This document shows positions 1 through 13,275 of a stretch of 64,000 nucleotides of DNA, piece by piece; position 1 is the stretch's first letter; each line of letters opens with the position of its first letter. The stretch is from NCBI GenBank assembly GCA_037043015.1, contig CM073325.1, positions 12,565,001 to 12,629,000 on the forward strand, in the 5' to 3' direction. Position numbers and translations under genes: made by a program. The stretch comes from Bryum argenteum. Taxonomy: Eukaryota > Streptophyta > Bryopsida > Bryales > Bryaceae. The notes under the pieces were generated by a model. That model was not told the origin of the DNA. It ran no database searches and saw only the letters and a program-made list of their open reading frames with translations.

Positions 1-3000
1 GGATCGATAGAGGTAACGTGCTTGATATGTGCACAACACCCAAAATTGCAAAGTAGGCTAATTTACTAGGAAGAAGATTCATCTTTTCATTTTGGAATTT
101 CAATATACTTCCAATGGTTCTCAATACACCTATGTTCTTCTACTTATCTAATTTTATTAAAAGCTCATAAGTACAAAAAGAAGATTCATACTTGAGGGCC
201 ACCCTTCTTGGTACTTTGCCTATACATGAAAATTGCTAATGTGCCAAAAATCATTGTAGGTTCTCTAATCTAAAATTTGGAAGGTTTATGGGCACGCTAC
301 CTACAAAATTTGAAAGTGTGAGCAATAGGTGTATATGAAACCATAGATCAAAAAGTTTACCGAGTGCGTATATTGAATTTTGAGGTTGAAAGCTACAATG
401 TACCTCTTTGCTTGAATGCCCCTAGCCTTGTGTATAAACTTTATCCCCTACGGTTCTTGAGCATCCTACTTTTGTGTCAATATGAGCAAGTTTTTAAAAT
501 TGAGACTTTTTCAGTCTCTTTGTAATTGCTTTTGCTCATAATTTCTTGTATCAAGAACGCCTCTTTTTTGTCAAAAAAGTCTTAATATAACAAATTTGCT
601 CGTCCATGTTTTCAAGAAACTAAGGTGAAAGCCACACAGAAGGCAAGTGATAAGTCTAACTGGACTTGGCAACCCTATGGGGGCAAGGAGCTGAGTCACC
701 AGCAACGAGGCACATTTGCCACAGTCACGACCACTTGACAGAGGTTGCAGGTCGCGCGAGGGAGGGTGGAGGTTGCAAGAAGGAGGGTATGTAGAGGTGA
801 ACCAACAACGATGAGTAATTGATGACTTGGTAATTGATGACTTGGTCGTAAATCGAGCATTTCCAGCCCCGAACACCTGGTAGTTTCTCAAGGCACACAT
901 TTTTGCTAAATCATTGCCTGGTAGTTTCTCAAGGCACACATTTTTGCTAAATCATTCTACCTTCACCGAAACGACCTTCCGTGGGGAATCGAGGCCTCAG
1001 CACGATCAATCGCAAGCTGCTCTTGCTCTCCTGTGGCATGGCCCTAAAGCACCTCCAGCCAGGTGCAGTGTCTGTGGTAAATGTGACCACCGTGAAAACC
1101 GTGCACACACCACTCTGACAATGGTAAGCCCCCTGAAAGCCAATCCAACAATCCCCAAAACACTCTCCAGAATGGCCACATCACCTGCTCCAAACACCAA
1201 CAAAACAAAACAACACAGACAAACATCATTCAACAAAAGCACAGCAAAACATGGATTCAACAAAAGCACAGTAAAACATCATTCAGCTCAAGTCTACCGA
1301 CAATTTTAAGGTGCAAGCATGCATGTGGCATATACCGGCGCGGGTGCATGCATGAAAGTGCGTGAGTGGACCGTCCCATGTGCTCGATTGCAAGCATCTG
1401 TCACCGCACATTTGCCCGTCTACCCTCGGATCAGCAGCTCCGTCGTCCCTTTTCCTGAAGCACGATCGAGTGCGTGCCAAGCAATGAATCCCTACCGCAT
1501 GAAATCACCGTGATCGTGCCTAACGAGCGGCCTCTAAATCACCATATCTGCTTGCTTTTCAGAGTTACCAAAATATTCAACCTTAGTTTCATCGTAAACT
1601 CAGGCTTTCAGAGAGTTACATCTGGAATTAACCTCGATCTTCTTGAAAAGTCAGGATGTAGAGTAGGAAAAATGGTGAGTAGAGGAAGGAAAATAGTGTA
1701 GGTTATGGTAATAAGGGAACAGTAGCATATGCTAAAAAAATAAAAACAAGTGAAAGGGAGCAGAGGAAGGGAAGCTACTACTGGTTGCTACAAGCTACAT
1801 ATGTCGGGACTTTTTGACATGGGTAATCTCTCTTTTCTATACAGAAATAAGAATTTTAGAGATGATGCTTGTGCATAAAATCTTAGTGTGCGAGAACGTC
1901 TTGTCTCATGGCAGAAACGATCAGCATGTATGGTTGAGATTTGGGCACACCAAATTAAAGCTAAATCATGGACCACGTATTGATTGAAGTCAAGGTTAGT
2001 ACCAGTGAAGAGCTTTTTATTTTATGATGTAAGCTATTGCAAATGACGTCCTAGAAGGGGAAATCATTGGTCCAAGATTTATTTTTAAAAAAAACACTCA
2101 AACAGATCCGCCACTGAGATGCTCTGACTTGGCCCTTGCAAGTTGATGGAGTCTCCGACAGACAAGGAAGCTCCGACGATCAGGAGTCGACCGACTAAGT
2201 AAGCAATGAATGTACCCAGTTTGTCTGTAGAAACGACAATACCAAATCGACATGTGGAGCAGTGTCTTGAGCAGTTTCGTCAGTAATTGCTTCACATGAG
2301 TGAAACACGCGACCGTGGAAGCGTGTGATAAGTTGTGTGAGAGCTTATTATTCTCTCCTCCATCCCTCATTCCTCACTCCCACTCCGCTTGTTGAAAAGG
2401 AGGCTACCAGTAGAATTCGCTCCCTGCTCCCTCATTCTGCAGAACGGCGCCGCTAGATCTGTTGCCCATTGTCTGATCGCTGATCTCTCTGTGGACAGAA
2501 GCTCATCCAAAACAGCGGAAGGCGTAAGTGCGGAACACTTGTTGTAAGCTTCTTCATCCTCCAGCACCCTTCCTTTGCTGAAGCCCCCGGTCTGAAACTG
2601 ATAACTAGACTTCAGACACTGTTTGCATTTAGCTGGTGCTCCGGCGCTTCTGCGTTGGATGAAGAAACTAAGGCCTACTATTTCCCGTTTATCATCAACA
2701 TATTGAAAAATGATATCTTCTACAAGTCCTGGTCCTAGATACATAATCATCTTCAATCATGCATGTGTAATCTCAGTTTCGATCGACAACTTCTTCAGTG
2801 TGGTCCATTTCTTTGCACGAGTTTGCTTGAACTGATAAGTAAACCCTCTTTCTTAACAAGTCGATTTGTATAATATGGAACTTTGAAGCATTTAAGTCTC
2901 ATTTTCCTCAAGATCGACATGCACTGGGGAGTTGTAGGGCTTTGTATTTCGTCTTTCGCGGAAAAGAAGAGTTCTTTTTTTCGATCATATGAAACTTACT

Positions 3001-4390
3001 CTTATTTTCGCTTCGGAGAGATCTGAGTTCCGCATTTAAAGTTAAAAGCTTTCTTAGTATAATGAGGAGAAAAAATAGCTTGGGTAGTCGCAAGTTTTCC
3101 AGTTTTACGAGTTGTCGATGGAGAACGAAAAGCAGCGAAATAACGCTTGGAAAACGCTTCGATTTGCAGGTTTAGGTATCAAATCCCTTCAAGTGACATG
3201 GCAGAGCCGATTCCAAACCAGCCACACTCCACTTTGTAATCGATCGATCCGACATTCCTTTCCTTCATTTTTTTAATACTTAACGTCAGACTTGCATCTT
3301 CAGAAAGCTATTGTAACGATTGAATGGACTCGAAGCTATTGTCCAGAATATGTAGCACCTGTAATTATATCATCTGCTGATCTTATAAACACTTTGCCGG
3401 AAGAATTTCCAACAGAAATAGAGGCTGTATTCGTTTTGCTTTGAACACATTCTCTGTTGTTCTTTCCCAGATCTTAAGAATACACCAGTTTAGAACTGTG
3501 TATGGTTGGATCCAAGTACTGTTTGAATGAGGGTCGTTGCTACTTGTTCAGATCTCCGAGTCAAGTGGCGTTTGACATTGATTCATTTCTAAAGTCAGCG
3601 CCTCCACCACGCAGGAGAAAGCACTCACTGCCTTCTCTCATCGAACAACCCGTGTTCCTCGTAGAGATCCAAGCTTTACAACATCAACAAAATGGAGATG
3701 CTGCCAACCACCGTATATTACAAGAGGATCAGCTCGATATCCAAGGTACATGCCCAGCATTCTCATAATCCCATAAACGAACCCATAATCTACCGTAACA
3801 TAATTAATGAGCAGAATTCAAACCAACCCAAGGATGAGGATGCCAAGTTGGACGGCACCGAGACTCTGTTTCGGCAAAAGTTTTTGTTTCGGCAATAAAC
3901 TTATGAGGGTTCAATTCCCTCTCATTCCTTGCTCACTTTTAACTGAGATTAAAGGATTCGTGATGAACATTTTTGATGCTGTCACATATCCCGAGATTGC
4001 GGGCTTCGACACCAGATCCCATCGGAACTCTGAAGTGATCGGAACCGGCTCCGGGTCGGAATAGTACCTCCGGGGAAGCTCCGGTGCTGCATTCGCCCTC
4101 TCTCGAGAAGGGTATAAATGTCATCCATCCGCTCCACATGCCACAAAACATGAATGCACTGCACGTTTTTTCACTGGGATGTATGAACTTCTGTCGGTGC
4201 TCTTACAATGCATGAATGCCCGGTTCTCCTAGAATTGGAGTTGGCTTTGTCAAATTGAGAACTGCTGTTGGATCCCATTCATACACCATTTTGGAACACC
4301 AATGAACATGTATTTCGTTCTCATGGGAAAATTGCATGATACAGTTTAGCTTGACTAACTTGGACTAACTCGAGCTAAGTTGTATCGATA
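1..4390. other. No supported gene
   Basis: Apart from the 41-bp duplication near 880, no domain-bearing frame is seen. A minus-strand frame at 2367-2750 (about 127 codons from an ATG at 2750) has no recognisable motif. The stretch 3300-3770 has the look of a retrotransposon long-terminal-repeat end and leader, but I could find no partner repeat. Confidence 0.4.
876..957 (+). repeat. 41-bp tandem duplication
   Basis: CCTGGTAGTTTCTCAAGGCA... is present twice, starting at 876 and 917, identical over the unit. A smaller 18-bp duplication (TAATTGATGACTTGG) precedes it. Confidence 0.9.
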
Positions 4391-4635
4391 GATTGGGTAC
4401 TTCATCGAGATCGAGAACTTGGACAAAACAACCAATCGTTGGTATTTTTAAATGACTATACTCTACTCAAATTTTGTCTAAATTGAGAGTGTGAGATGTT
4501 CTCTGGCCTCTACCATTATTGTAGATGTCAAAAAACACCTCATATGCCCAATTTGGACAAATTTTGAGTAAGTTATGACCATTTGAAAATACCAACGATT
4601 GGTTGTTTTGTCCAAGTTTGATGAAGTACCCAATC
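4391..4635. repeat. Fold-back element with arms of about 90 bp
   Basis: GATTGGGTACTTCATC at 4391 and GATGAAGTACCCAATC ending 4635 open inverted arms. The arms continue through ACAAAACAACCAATCGTTGG and CTCAAATTTTGTC-type blocks, around a 55-bp loop. Confidence 0.75.
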
Positions 4636-5669
4636 TGTGTGTACAATTTACCTCGACTCGAATTATATTCATAATTTGAATATTCCCATCATAACAAAAT
4701 ACATGTTAATGCATTGATTGAGGCTTCTACAGTTCTACTCCAATACAATGGCTATGTCACTTACAAGCCTTTTCAAGCTTTTGTTGTTGCTACTGTAGTT
4801 TTTGCTAATGCCACAATCTCCATACACACCTTGTTGTCGGTAGGTGTATGCACAAATTCGGTAGCCACACCTTGTTGTCGGTAGCTTATGGTGCCCACCA
4901 CTATAGTCAAGTTTGGTTGCTAGTAGCTTATGATGCCTACCACTATGGTCAGGTTTGGTTCCTAGATCTGTTGTATGGTGATAGTGGGTATCCCAGAAGA
5001 CATCAATGGTAGATCATTTCTTGGACTTCAGGTATTGACTTAGTTTAATATTTACCTTTCGAGATAGTCTAAATGAACGTTACGTTCACACCAAAAATAG
5101 GTATTTTTGTTGAAAAAATGGCCAGCAGTGTTTAACAATTGATGTTCATATGTCATGTGTCAAATGAATACTCTATAGAAATCAATCACCACTCTCAAAA
5201 AGAAGCAATCATGGATCTTACACACGTGAACCACAAACTAAATCCACTACACCAAAATGTATGTTTAGCTTTAACCAAACTGATTGATATATAACCACTC
5301 TGTTTTTTTTATCAAAGAATTTACCAACCATGTTGACAAGATTTCTATCTTCTTCAATTATTCACTCTATAAAAAGCAGAAACATTACAGCTAATAGTGC
5401 AACAATACTAGGTCATTAACTAATTTAGTGTTACTGCAAGAACGCCATGTAGCTACTCTAATATTGTTATCCTCCTCGAGATGACATGACTAGAAAATCA
5501 AGCACTTATGACAAGTTTTCTTCTTTCTTTTCTTTGGTTTTTAACATGACATAGCATGACTAACAGGAGCTTGTGAACAAGATGATCATGTGAGTAAACG
5601 TTGGTGTTGGAATGGTCAGTGCCGCAGAGACAAAATCACAAAAAAGGGTATTAAACAGATCCAAACTGT

Positions 5670-6074
5670 ATGCTTGCAGCTGCTCGCACATGTCTGGGCA
5701 AAGAAATCTCAAGAAATGCGCTCAACGTCCAGCATTACCGGTGGATAATCAAGAAACTACTGGATCACATGCTTCAAAATCCCAAGAATGTTCCACACCG
5801 AGCATCGTTTGCCCGCATCTTGCAACGTTTGTTGAAGCGGCTCACCACTCTGATGGTTGAGCCTCAGTCTCAGAGACATGCATCTCGCCGGCATCGACTG
5901 AGCCATGTTGAGTATCTCACCAAGCTTCTTCAGGACCTGGAGAAAGGCTTTGTAGTCATGCAACAACGTGGAAGTGAAGACGAGGTCTACCTTGTTACCG
6001 ACGTTCAGGAACTTGATGGAAACTCGGCACATCTTAAATCATTGGTGTCTCATCTTTTGACCGATCGGCATTGA
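5670..6074 (+). CDS. Hypothetical protein or orphan terminal exon
   Basis: An ATG-started frame of 134 codons ends at a TGA followed by AT-rich DNA. The sequence is rich in Leu, Lys, Arg and His and looks helical, with amphipathic stretches such as YRWIIKKLLDHML and LLKRLTTLMV. I recognise no domain. TTGCAG lies just after the ATG, so this could be the last exon of a gene whose earlier exons I cannot find, or a decayed mobile-element piece. It is longer than most chance frames in this window, which is the only support. Confidence 0.25.
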   Translation: MLAAARTCLGKEISRNALNVQHYRWIIKKLLDHMLQNPKNVPHRASFARILQRLLKRLTTLMVEPQSQRHASRRHRLSHVEYLTKLLQDLEKGFVVMQQRGSEDEVYLVTDVQELDGNSAHLKSLVSHLLTDRH

Positions 6075-6755
6075 AACCACTCTCAACCAGGTTTGATCAA
6101 ACTGCTCGCATCATCCATGTAATTTTATTCACTTTGAAGTGTTACCATTGCTAGGGTAAGACTTTCGATAGATACGTGTTGTATGAGAAATATGTACGAC
6201 ATTAGTAGGGGGGTGGGAGGTTTTCAAGTGAGTGCAGAAGTTATGATTGACTTGCTCCTCCAATCAAATGGAGTGAAGCTGATTCGTGTAATCAGAGACG
6301 TGTAATCTGATTCGTGTAAGACATTGCATTTTGCACTCTGTAATCGGTGTTTAATATAAGATTGGCTTTTATAAAATCGGTGTTTAATATAAGATTTTCT
6401 GTAAAGTATGTTCATTCTGATAGAACAGCGATGCTTTTACTGTAGGAAATCCCTTGTCGCTGCGAGTATGGTACTATTTGAGCGAGGATTTCAATGAGTT
6501 AAAGAGCTTTTGCCATGAATTGAAATCCTGATAACGTGATTCCATCATGTGATGTCTGAACGGCATGTACAGAAAAGGAAGAATACATGCTTATTAGATT
6601 CTTTCATTGATTTTGTATCTCTTGATGATCAAGAAGAACTGAAACCAAATAAGGGCCAGGATCTTGAGAGATCAAACACCCACTTAGTACTACAGATACA
6701 TGTACCCTAAGAAGAAGATTTGGAGATCTTGCAGTGAGAGAATTCAGAAAACGTT

Positions 6756-6761
6756 TATTGT
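6756..6761 (-). terminator. Possible polyadenylation signal of the SPP gene
   Basis: AATAAA on the minus strand lies about 125 nt beyond the SPP stop codon, a reasonable 3' UTR distance. Plant poly(A) signals are loose, so this is only a candidate. Confidence 0.35.
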
Positions 6762-6886
6762 GATGTTCAAGAAGGGCAATATATATAGATAGTAATTGAG
6801 ATCTATCGCTCACGAAAAACTAAAACGATTCCATTTGAAAAACATCAACACATGCTTTATAACACAATTGAGAAGAGAATGACAGA

Positions 6887-9800
6887 TCAATCTGACTTTT
6901 TGTCAGCAACTGCTGTAACACTTTGATCATTCGACGCATCATTTTCCTGCGCTTCATCAGTCTCCTCTCCTTGATGAACAGACTCATCGAACTCCAGAAG
7001 CTACACAAGACAATAAGGCAAGGATCAGCTTCAAATTGAGGTTCTGTCTCTCACCACAACAGTGAAAAGCATAAAGAAAATGACGGAGTAAGGTACAAAA
7101 GCAGGAATTGTATACCAACTAACCGACAGTTGCAATGAAGGGTACTTACAGGTTTGACTTCACCCCTGACGGCGCAATGCACCCCCAAAAAGCCGATAAC
7201 TCCGGGTACAATGTACAGAAGCGCGGGCTGCAAAACATTACAGACTGAACCTCAGAAATTTGCTGCAGCATTGATATATGGCTACAAAATAGTTAAACCT
7301 TGTTACACCTTCCTAGCTCACAGTAGCCAGAGAATATACTTAATTATAGTTTGATGCTTTGCTTGGCTAGTACTGTATCAAATAATTTAACATGATATGG
7401 TTAACCAACGAGATAAGTGGTTTGCAGGCAGTAATACCTGTGCAGCCTGGAACCAGTTCATGACTAGAATGGTGACTAGTAAGCCCGCAGTGTAGCCAGC
7501 AAATGCACTGGTGAAGTAGGTCTTTTCCCGACCTCTTGACATGTCAAAACGCAACGCCAGAGCAACAAATATACCTGCAGGCTCAAATCAAATTAGTGAA
7601 ACTATAGCAAACGATAAATCAAACACGACAAAAGCTAGAACATTGATCGATACACTACAAATTACATTCTCTAACTGGATTGAATGAAGTTGTAATGCCT
7701 TTCTAATTTCTCTGTTTACCACAAGAGTCTAACCACAAGTCAACACATTCACACGAGTACTAACGAAGTTAAGATAAATGGCAAGAGGAAGACCTGGAAT
7801 CACGATGTCACCGAGGCCCAGCATTGAAAAAGGACGAGCAACATCTCCAGTAGGGAAAATTAGCTGCACAAACAGAAAGAAGCGAAATACGTTAGAATCA
7901 TTAGTCATATACATGATGCCCTTTCTCGAAAATTAAGAGAAACTAGCAACATGAATCGTATCAGCACCATCAGTCAGGAGGCCGAAGTGGAGAAAACAGA
8001 AGGAAGTGAGGAGTATACCTTGATGGGAGCATCAAATGACTTCGCAACGCTCACCATGACCGGAGTAAAGAAAACCCAGAAAATATCGTATATGAACAGC
8101 CCTGCCTGTGAATGATCACCAACCTTCGAAATTAGTCCCTCGTCATTCCCCCATCCATCTTAAAAGCTGTAATCTTCACTACTAGTGTAGTTTTAACTAT
8201 ATTAAACTTGGAACGAGATATCTGGCGCTGAGCATACGAGGAGCAACAGATATGAGCGGTATATAGTATCATCACCAGAAGGATAGCCCCAATCTTGAAA
8301 GAGCCCAGAGAAAGCATCTCAATACCCTGTAAAATGCACAATGATCCAGATACAAATCAGTTCCACTGGCAGGAGTATAAGTAACACTATGGCTTTTATG
8401 ATTGCCCATTGTGACTACAACACGGTAAGAAAATAACAATATATGACTTAGAACAGTATAAAGAACACCGAAAACGGGTCATAAAGTCCATGGTCTTCTA
8501 GTAGAGAAACGATAGAATGGTTTCCTCAGCTCAAGCAGTGTAAGCATATTCATTCACGAAGGGTCTGAGATGGGAGATGTGTATGACCTGAATAGAGAAA
8601 GCCAATCCGAGTGTATTGTTAGCCAACCAATGCTTCTCCATCACATACCATACACAAAATCCAGTTCCTGGAACGCTGGCTACCAGCTGCGACTTGGTGA
8701 ACTCCACCTCCACATCTGGAAATCACAAAGAATCAATCGCAATGAGTTAGTATACTACGGCATCTAATCAAGCGTAACATTGGAACTAAAAATCGGAATG
8801 CAAGATTGTGCTCACTTTTCCAGTAGGGTAGCCTTGCAGTGATCATGTGTTCATTCCATTGGGCAGGGAGGAGCTTCTCCAATGCTGGGAGAATAGTAGC
8901 TCTGCACCCAAATACTGAAAATTAACCAACCACAAACTAAACCATGGTCGACAGGGCAAGCCAGATACAATAAATGATGGGCTTTACTGAATAAAAACGA
9001 CAGTGTTATACTTCGAGGGGTTCGATAAGGCCCAACATTTCTTTTATTTATAAAGAGGACATGCATGTAAACTGTTCTTCAAAATCAACTAATGAACTGA
9101 TACTACGTTAACGACAAGCTGATAAGAATCTAGGAATTGTACTACTGACAACCAGACAACTATAATGGAGGTTTGTCATGTGGGAGGGACAACAATCCAG
9201 TAGCAGATATTGTGATCAGATTTACTGGGGTTATCACTCTACTACAGTCTTGTTATCTTGTAAAGAGAAAGGGTAGTAACGTTCCAAGTGACTTACGAAA
9301 GTGCCAAAACTCCGAGCACAAAAAAGTAGGAAGTCAGGACGGTGTTGATGAGGTCCTTGGGCAAGAACTTGAAAAGAAGAAAGAGAGACAACAGAACTGC
9401 ACTCCCGATGAAAGGGAATCGCATAGCATGCTCCTTCGACATCGTTTCCTGCAACAAAAACAAACCACATCGCTCTGTCAAAGCAAAGCAACATAATCTC
9501 CATCGAATAAAGCAAGAGGGAGGCTACTAATGCACAAAAAATGTCTTCTATCTAGCACCACCCCCCCCTTTTGATCTCATCATCTTGAAGTGCGACATTT
9601 CTGACGCAACATTCTTCCCATACCTGAAAAACCTTGAAAGAGGCCTACAACAACTAAAGTCTCTTCGTTCAATCAATGTATGCTTCTTTGCCATTTCGAA
9701 TTAGTTTCTAATTGTGCATTCCATGAGGTTTTTTCAGCTGGAGCGAGAGGGAGAACTTACAGTAGGAGGGGCGGGTTTGACCGAGCGATGGCATCCTATA

Positions 9801-10081
9801 AAGACCGTCAAGCAAGCAGTGGCAACAACGTTGAAATTGGGATTCACCTTGACGACTAACGGCAACAACGTCAAACCTGCCATACAAACACCAATTCAGA
9901 AACCCTAAAACCCTAAACATCGAGCCATTTTTCGGAATTTGTTGTTGGGGTCCTTCAGGGGGCAAAAAAGAGGCCTTGAGTTACCGATGAGAGCAGCACT
10001 AGCAGCCTTCTCCGCCATGCCTGTTTTGTGGCTCTCCTGCTGCTGCTGCTGCTTTGCTACCTCCACCACCTCCGACGCCAT
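6887..10081 (-). CDS. SPP: Signal peptide peptidase (intramembrane aspartyl protease), 11 exons
   Basis: The product is an ER multi-pass aspartyl protease that cleaves leftover signal peptides within the membrane. Exons on the minus strand are 10081-9985, 9876-9761, 9448-9297, 8901-8816, 8715-8588, 8326-8276, 8105-8019, 7863-7794, 7574-7438, 7227-7150 and 7000-6887. All introns are GT-AG, and the exons sum to 1116 nt (371 aa) in one frame. Seen in the translation: the YD motif (IYDIFWVFF, catalytic Asp about residue 217), the LGLGD motif (Asp about 258) and the PAL motif (about 309-311, at the start of exon 10). These are the three hallmarks of the SPP/presenilin family. The N-terminus has a short glutamine run encoded by CAG codons. 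The protein ends KKSD, which fits a dilysine (KKXX) ER-retrieval signal. The start is the first ATG after a minus-strand TATA box. Length and motifs suggest a functional gene. SPP-like (SPPL) paralogues are the alternative, but the KKXX tail and compact N-terminus favour SPP itself. Confidence 0.94.
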
Positions 10082-10187
10082 GATGATGGTGGATCTACCT
10101 TACCCTCTCTAAGCTTCCCTCCCTCACTTTGTCTGACAATGGATTCTCTCCCCAATCTGTGCACAAATGGAAAAGTCAGAGTGAGGG

Positions 10188-10194
10188 TTTTATA
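10188..10194 (-). promoter_or_regulatory. TATA box of the signal peptide peptidase gene
   Basis: The minus strand reads TATAAAA about 107 bp upstream of the SPP start codon. That would place transcription start near 10160 and give a leader of roughly 80 nt. The position is seen directly; its use is inferred. Confidence 0.5.
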
Positions 10195-10199
10195 CAGAG

Positions 10200-12010
10200 A
10201 AGGGTAGGGAGCTGCATGAGGGGCAGATTGAAGAGCCCGAAGGACAAGAGTGGCGGAGACCGACACCACTCTGCTCACCACGATGAGCTTGTCACACTAA
10301 ACGCCCTGTGCACCCACACTATTTTATTCTGTATACATATACTGTGGTCTAAATATAGTCTTACCGCAAGTCACGGACAGGGCTGGTGTACTCTACGGTG
10401 GACGAGACCATCGGTTGGTCAAGAATTTCATTTTCAGCCAATCACACTTCAAATGTGTCAATCTCAACCAATCACATTATAGATTTCTCTTTTGATTTTT
10501 TAACGGGTGGAGTTTATTACTGCAAAGAATCAACTATAATTAAGTATATGAAAAGGTACATATTGAAGCTTTTCCTTGCAAGATATCTAAGAGGTAAAAT
10601 ATATCGAGTTGGTGATTAGGATTTTACGAGATTGGTTTGTGTATGGGGACTACAAGTTGATTAAGTGTTTTATTTTTTTTAGTTCAAGAAGGTACAGGTA
10701 CTATTGTGTCATTCTCTTATCATCTTTGTACGTGTACTTTCTCTTTAGTTGATAAAATTCATGTCCTCAGTTTGTGGGGTGCATAGAATATTCCTAATTT
10801 ATATACTATCCATGACGCTATTGTCTATTCAGTAAGGAAAAGGGACTGTTATGTTGTTCTCCGATCACCTTTGTACGTGGATCTTTGCTTTTGTTGATAT
10901 CATTCACGACCTTAGTTTGTTGGGTGCATAGAATATTCTTGAATTATATACTATTCAGTCGCTATCGCCAGAAGGTTGTATGTTTTGTACTATACACGTC
11001 ACTTTTTTCTTGTTCAGGAAGGCAAGAAGGATAATTGTATTGTTGTGGTATCCATGTAACTTTATGAGTTGGATTTAATAAGAAGAATCTGCGTACTTTT
11101 GAAACCATATAGATTACTTTTAAGAAAAACTAAAAAAAGATTATTGTGAAGGTGATATTATTGATGTCACTCTTCTAGAAGGTGAATGATGGATTATTGT
11201 GAAACTAATACTATAAATGATGGTTTTCTAAAAGGTGAAGAAGGATTTTTGTTAGTGTGATACTAATAATGTCACTCTTTTCGAGGTGATAGAAATATAA
11301 TATCCTTACTTATTTTATGACATTTATATCACTTATTTCTTATCTTCATAATGAACCTTAAAATTTAATATAATTGATGTTCTTAGGATACATATCTTTC
11401 AAATATCGTTTGTGATATCAAGGTTTGAAGTATTTTACAACATAACAGCAAACGTGCTCAAAAGCTACTTTTCTACCAAAAAGTTACTTATGTTTTTGAA
11501 ATATATATTCTCAACTTGAATAGTGTTGCTAAACCTATCTCTAATTAAATAGTTTGTTTATAAAGTATTTAATATAAGAACACAAAATTAAATGAAACCT
11601 CCCAAGGTCCTTTAACCCCTACAAGTATCCTCAACAAACTAGTTCAAGGGGTGAAATTGGCTACATTTAGGTGGGGAAGAGTCCTTTTTCTTTTCAAGCC
11701 ACATTTGGTCTTGACAAAGAGGGGCCCTCGATCGCCAAAGGTAGCGTCTCTCTAAGCCTTGCTACTTGCATGGCCACAACCCAACTTCCACCCAACCACA
11801 CAGGTTTGACTTAATTCAATTTGACTTCTAAGCGTCGCTTTACACCATGGACCATGAAAATTGACCACAACCTTTTGAAACTTGTGATTGGAGTGTAAAG
11901 TGCTCTTGGTCCCATTTGGCTTTATACTACTTTGAAAAAAGGAGAATCACCACTAACTTTGAGGTCTCCAAAGTATGCTAAATTTTCAATTATTGATAAT
12001 GTTTTCATGG
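10200..12010. other. AT-rich intergenic DNA upstream of SPP
   Basis: No gene is seen. Two related blocks around GGTGCATAGAATATTC (about 10780 and 10925), each preceded by a TTTGTACGTG- and GTTGATA-type sequence, show an old local duplication. The rest has no recognised structure. Confidence 0.4.
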
Positions 12011-13275
12011 TCTCCTTTAACCCCTAAAAATCCAGGAAAACCGATTCGGTTTTCTGAGATTTCGGGCAGCTCATTTTAAGCATTTAAATTGATATTTTTG
12101 CCTAAGATTTTTATTGGGTGCCCCACATACAGTAATGTGTATGTGGTAAAATTTTCAAAGTCAAATTTTAATTTTATAACCTTCATCTAGAATTTTTAGG
12201 TTTCAAGTCCAAAACGGGCAGTTTAAAATAATTTTTTTTAATTTTTTTTTTAGAACTATGTTCATTACCAAATTACTATTCAAATTCCAAAGTGTCCGAA
12301 GTCAAAAAGTTTACCAATTTTACAAGGGCAGCCTCCAAAACTTTCAAAAACAATCTTCACAATTTCTAGTAATTTTACAATTTTTTCTTTCAAAAATTGC
12401 CAAAATTCGAGATTTTGGATTTTTTCCAAGATTTTTTTTTTCAAAATTCACATTATCATAAATGCACCTTCTCACCGTCGAGATTTTTCCCAAACTAAAT
12501 ATATCATACGTGGTGCTTGTTTTACTATATGGTTGTTTTTAGACCTTCTTTCATAAAATATTTTACATTAAGGTCAAAAAGTGGAATTGGTCTCTAAAAT
12601 TTTGCATGAGCATAACCAACTTGATTACCTACATGAAAAAAAATGAGGGAAAAATATTTGGAATAACAATCATCAAGTTGCCCTTGGCACCATTTAGACA
12701 ATGCCTCTCACGCAGCCGCAAAAAAAAGTGTTTGTCAAACTTTGATTGTTATGATCTCACAAACGAAAAACATCCAACGGTTGAAATTTTGACCAGTCCT
12801 TTGTATACAAGTTAGGTACAAGATCTTACGGTTCAAAGTCTAAAACCAGAAAAAAAAGTTTCTCCATTTCCCCATCTCCCAACGAAGGTGAAAAATGGCA
12901 GTTTTTGGTTCTGGAGGTCGAGGAAACCCCTGGATTTTTAGGGGTTAATATAGTTGAGTCGAAGCAAACGCCTCAACTGAACTACGATCAAGGAGACCAT
13001 GAGGTTGAAAAATCATTGATTGGCTTGTGTTCAATTCTTTAAGGAATAAGGAGAGGACAAGGGGAGGATAAAGAGAGAGAATGATGAGGATTTGTATTAG
13101 AAAAGTGAGCTTAAACTTATCCCAGTCCATATCCACTTTACACTACAAGAGTGACGAAGCCACTCAAAAATTCATTTTGATTTATCATGATTACGGCTCT
13201 TGCCAAGAGCCATGACCATGAAAATGATTTTAATTTTCTTGGTCATGGCTCTTGGTCCATAGTGTAAAAGGATCC
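11830..13275. repeat. Outer inverted repeat surrounding the family 2 element
   Basis: CTTTACACCATGGACCATG near 11838 and its inverted relative CTTGGTCCATAGTGTAAAAGG near 13250, plus CATGGTCTCCTT (12006) against AAGGAGACCATG (12989), form an imperfect inverted pair. They flank the 924-bp insertion and suggest an older element interrupted by the TTAA element. Confidence 0.4.
12021..12944 (+). mobile_element. TTAA-flanked element, family 2 (924 bp)
   Basis: Perfect 16-bp inverted ends, CCCCTAAAAATCCAGG at 12021-12036 and CCTGGATTTTTAGGGG at 12929-12944, with TTAA at 12017-12020 and 12945-12948. The interior is AT-rich and encodes nothing recognisable. It is related to the reverse-orientation copies at 47000 and 57163. 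Confidence 0.88.

Noticed and set aside
3300..3770. Possible LTR end and gag start of a retrotransposon
   Set aside because: No second LTR, primer-binding site or gag motif could be found, so it is only mentioned in the regional entry.
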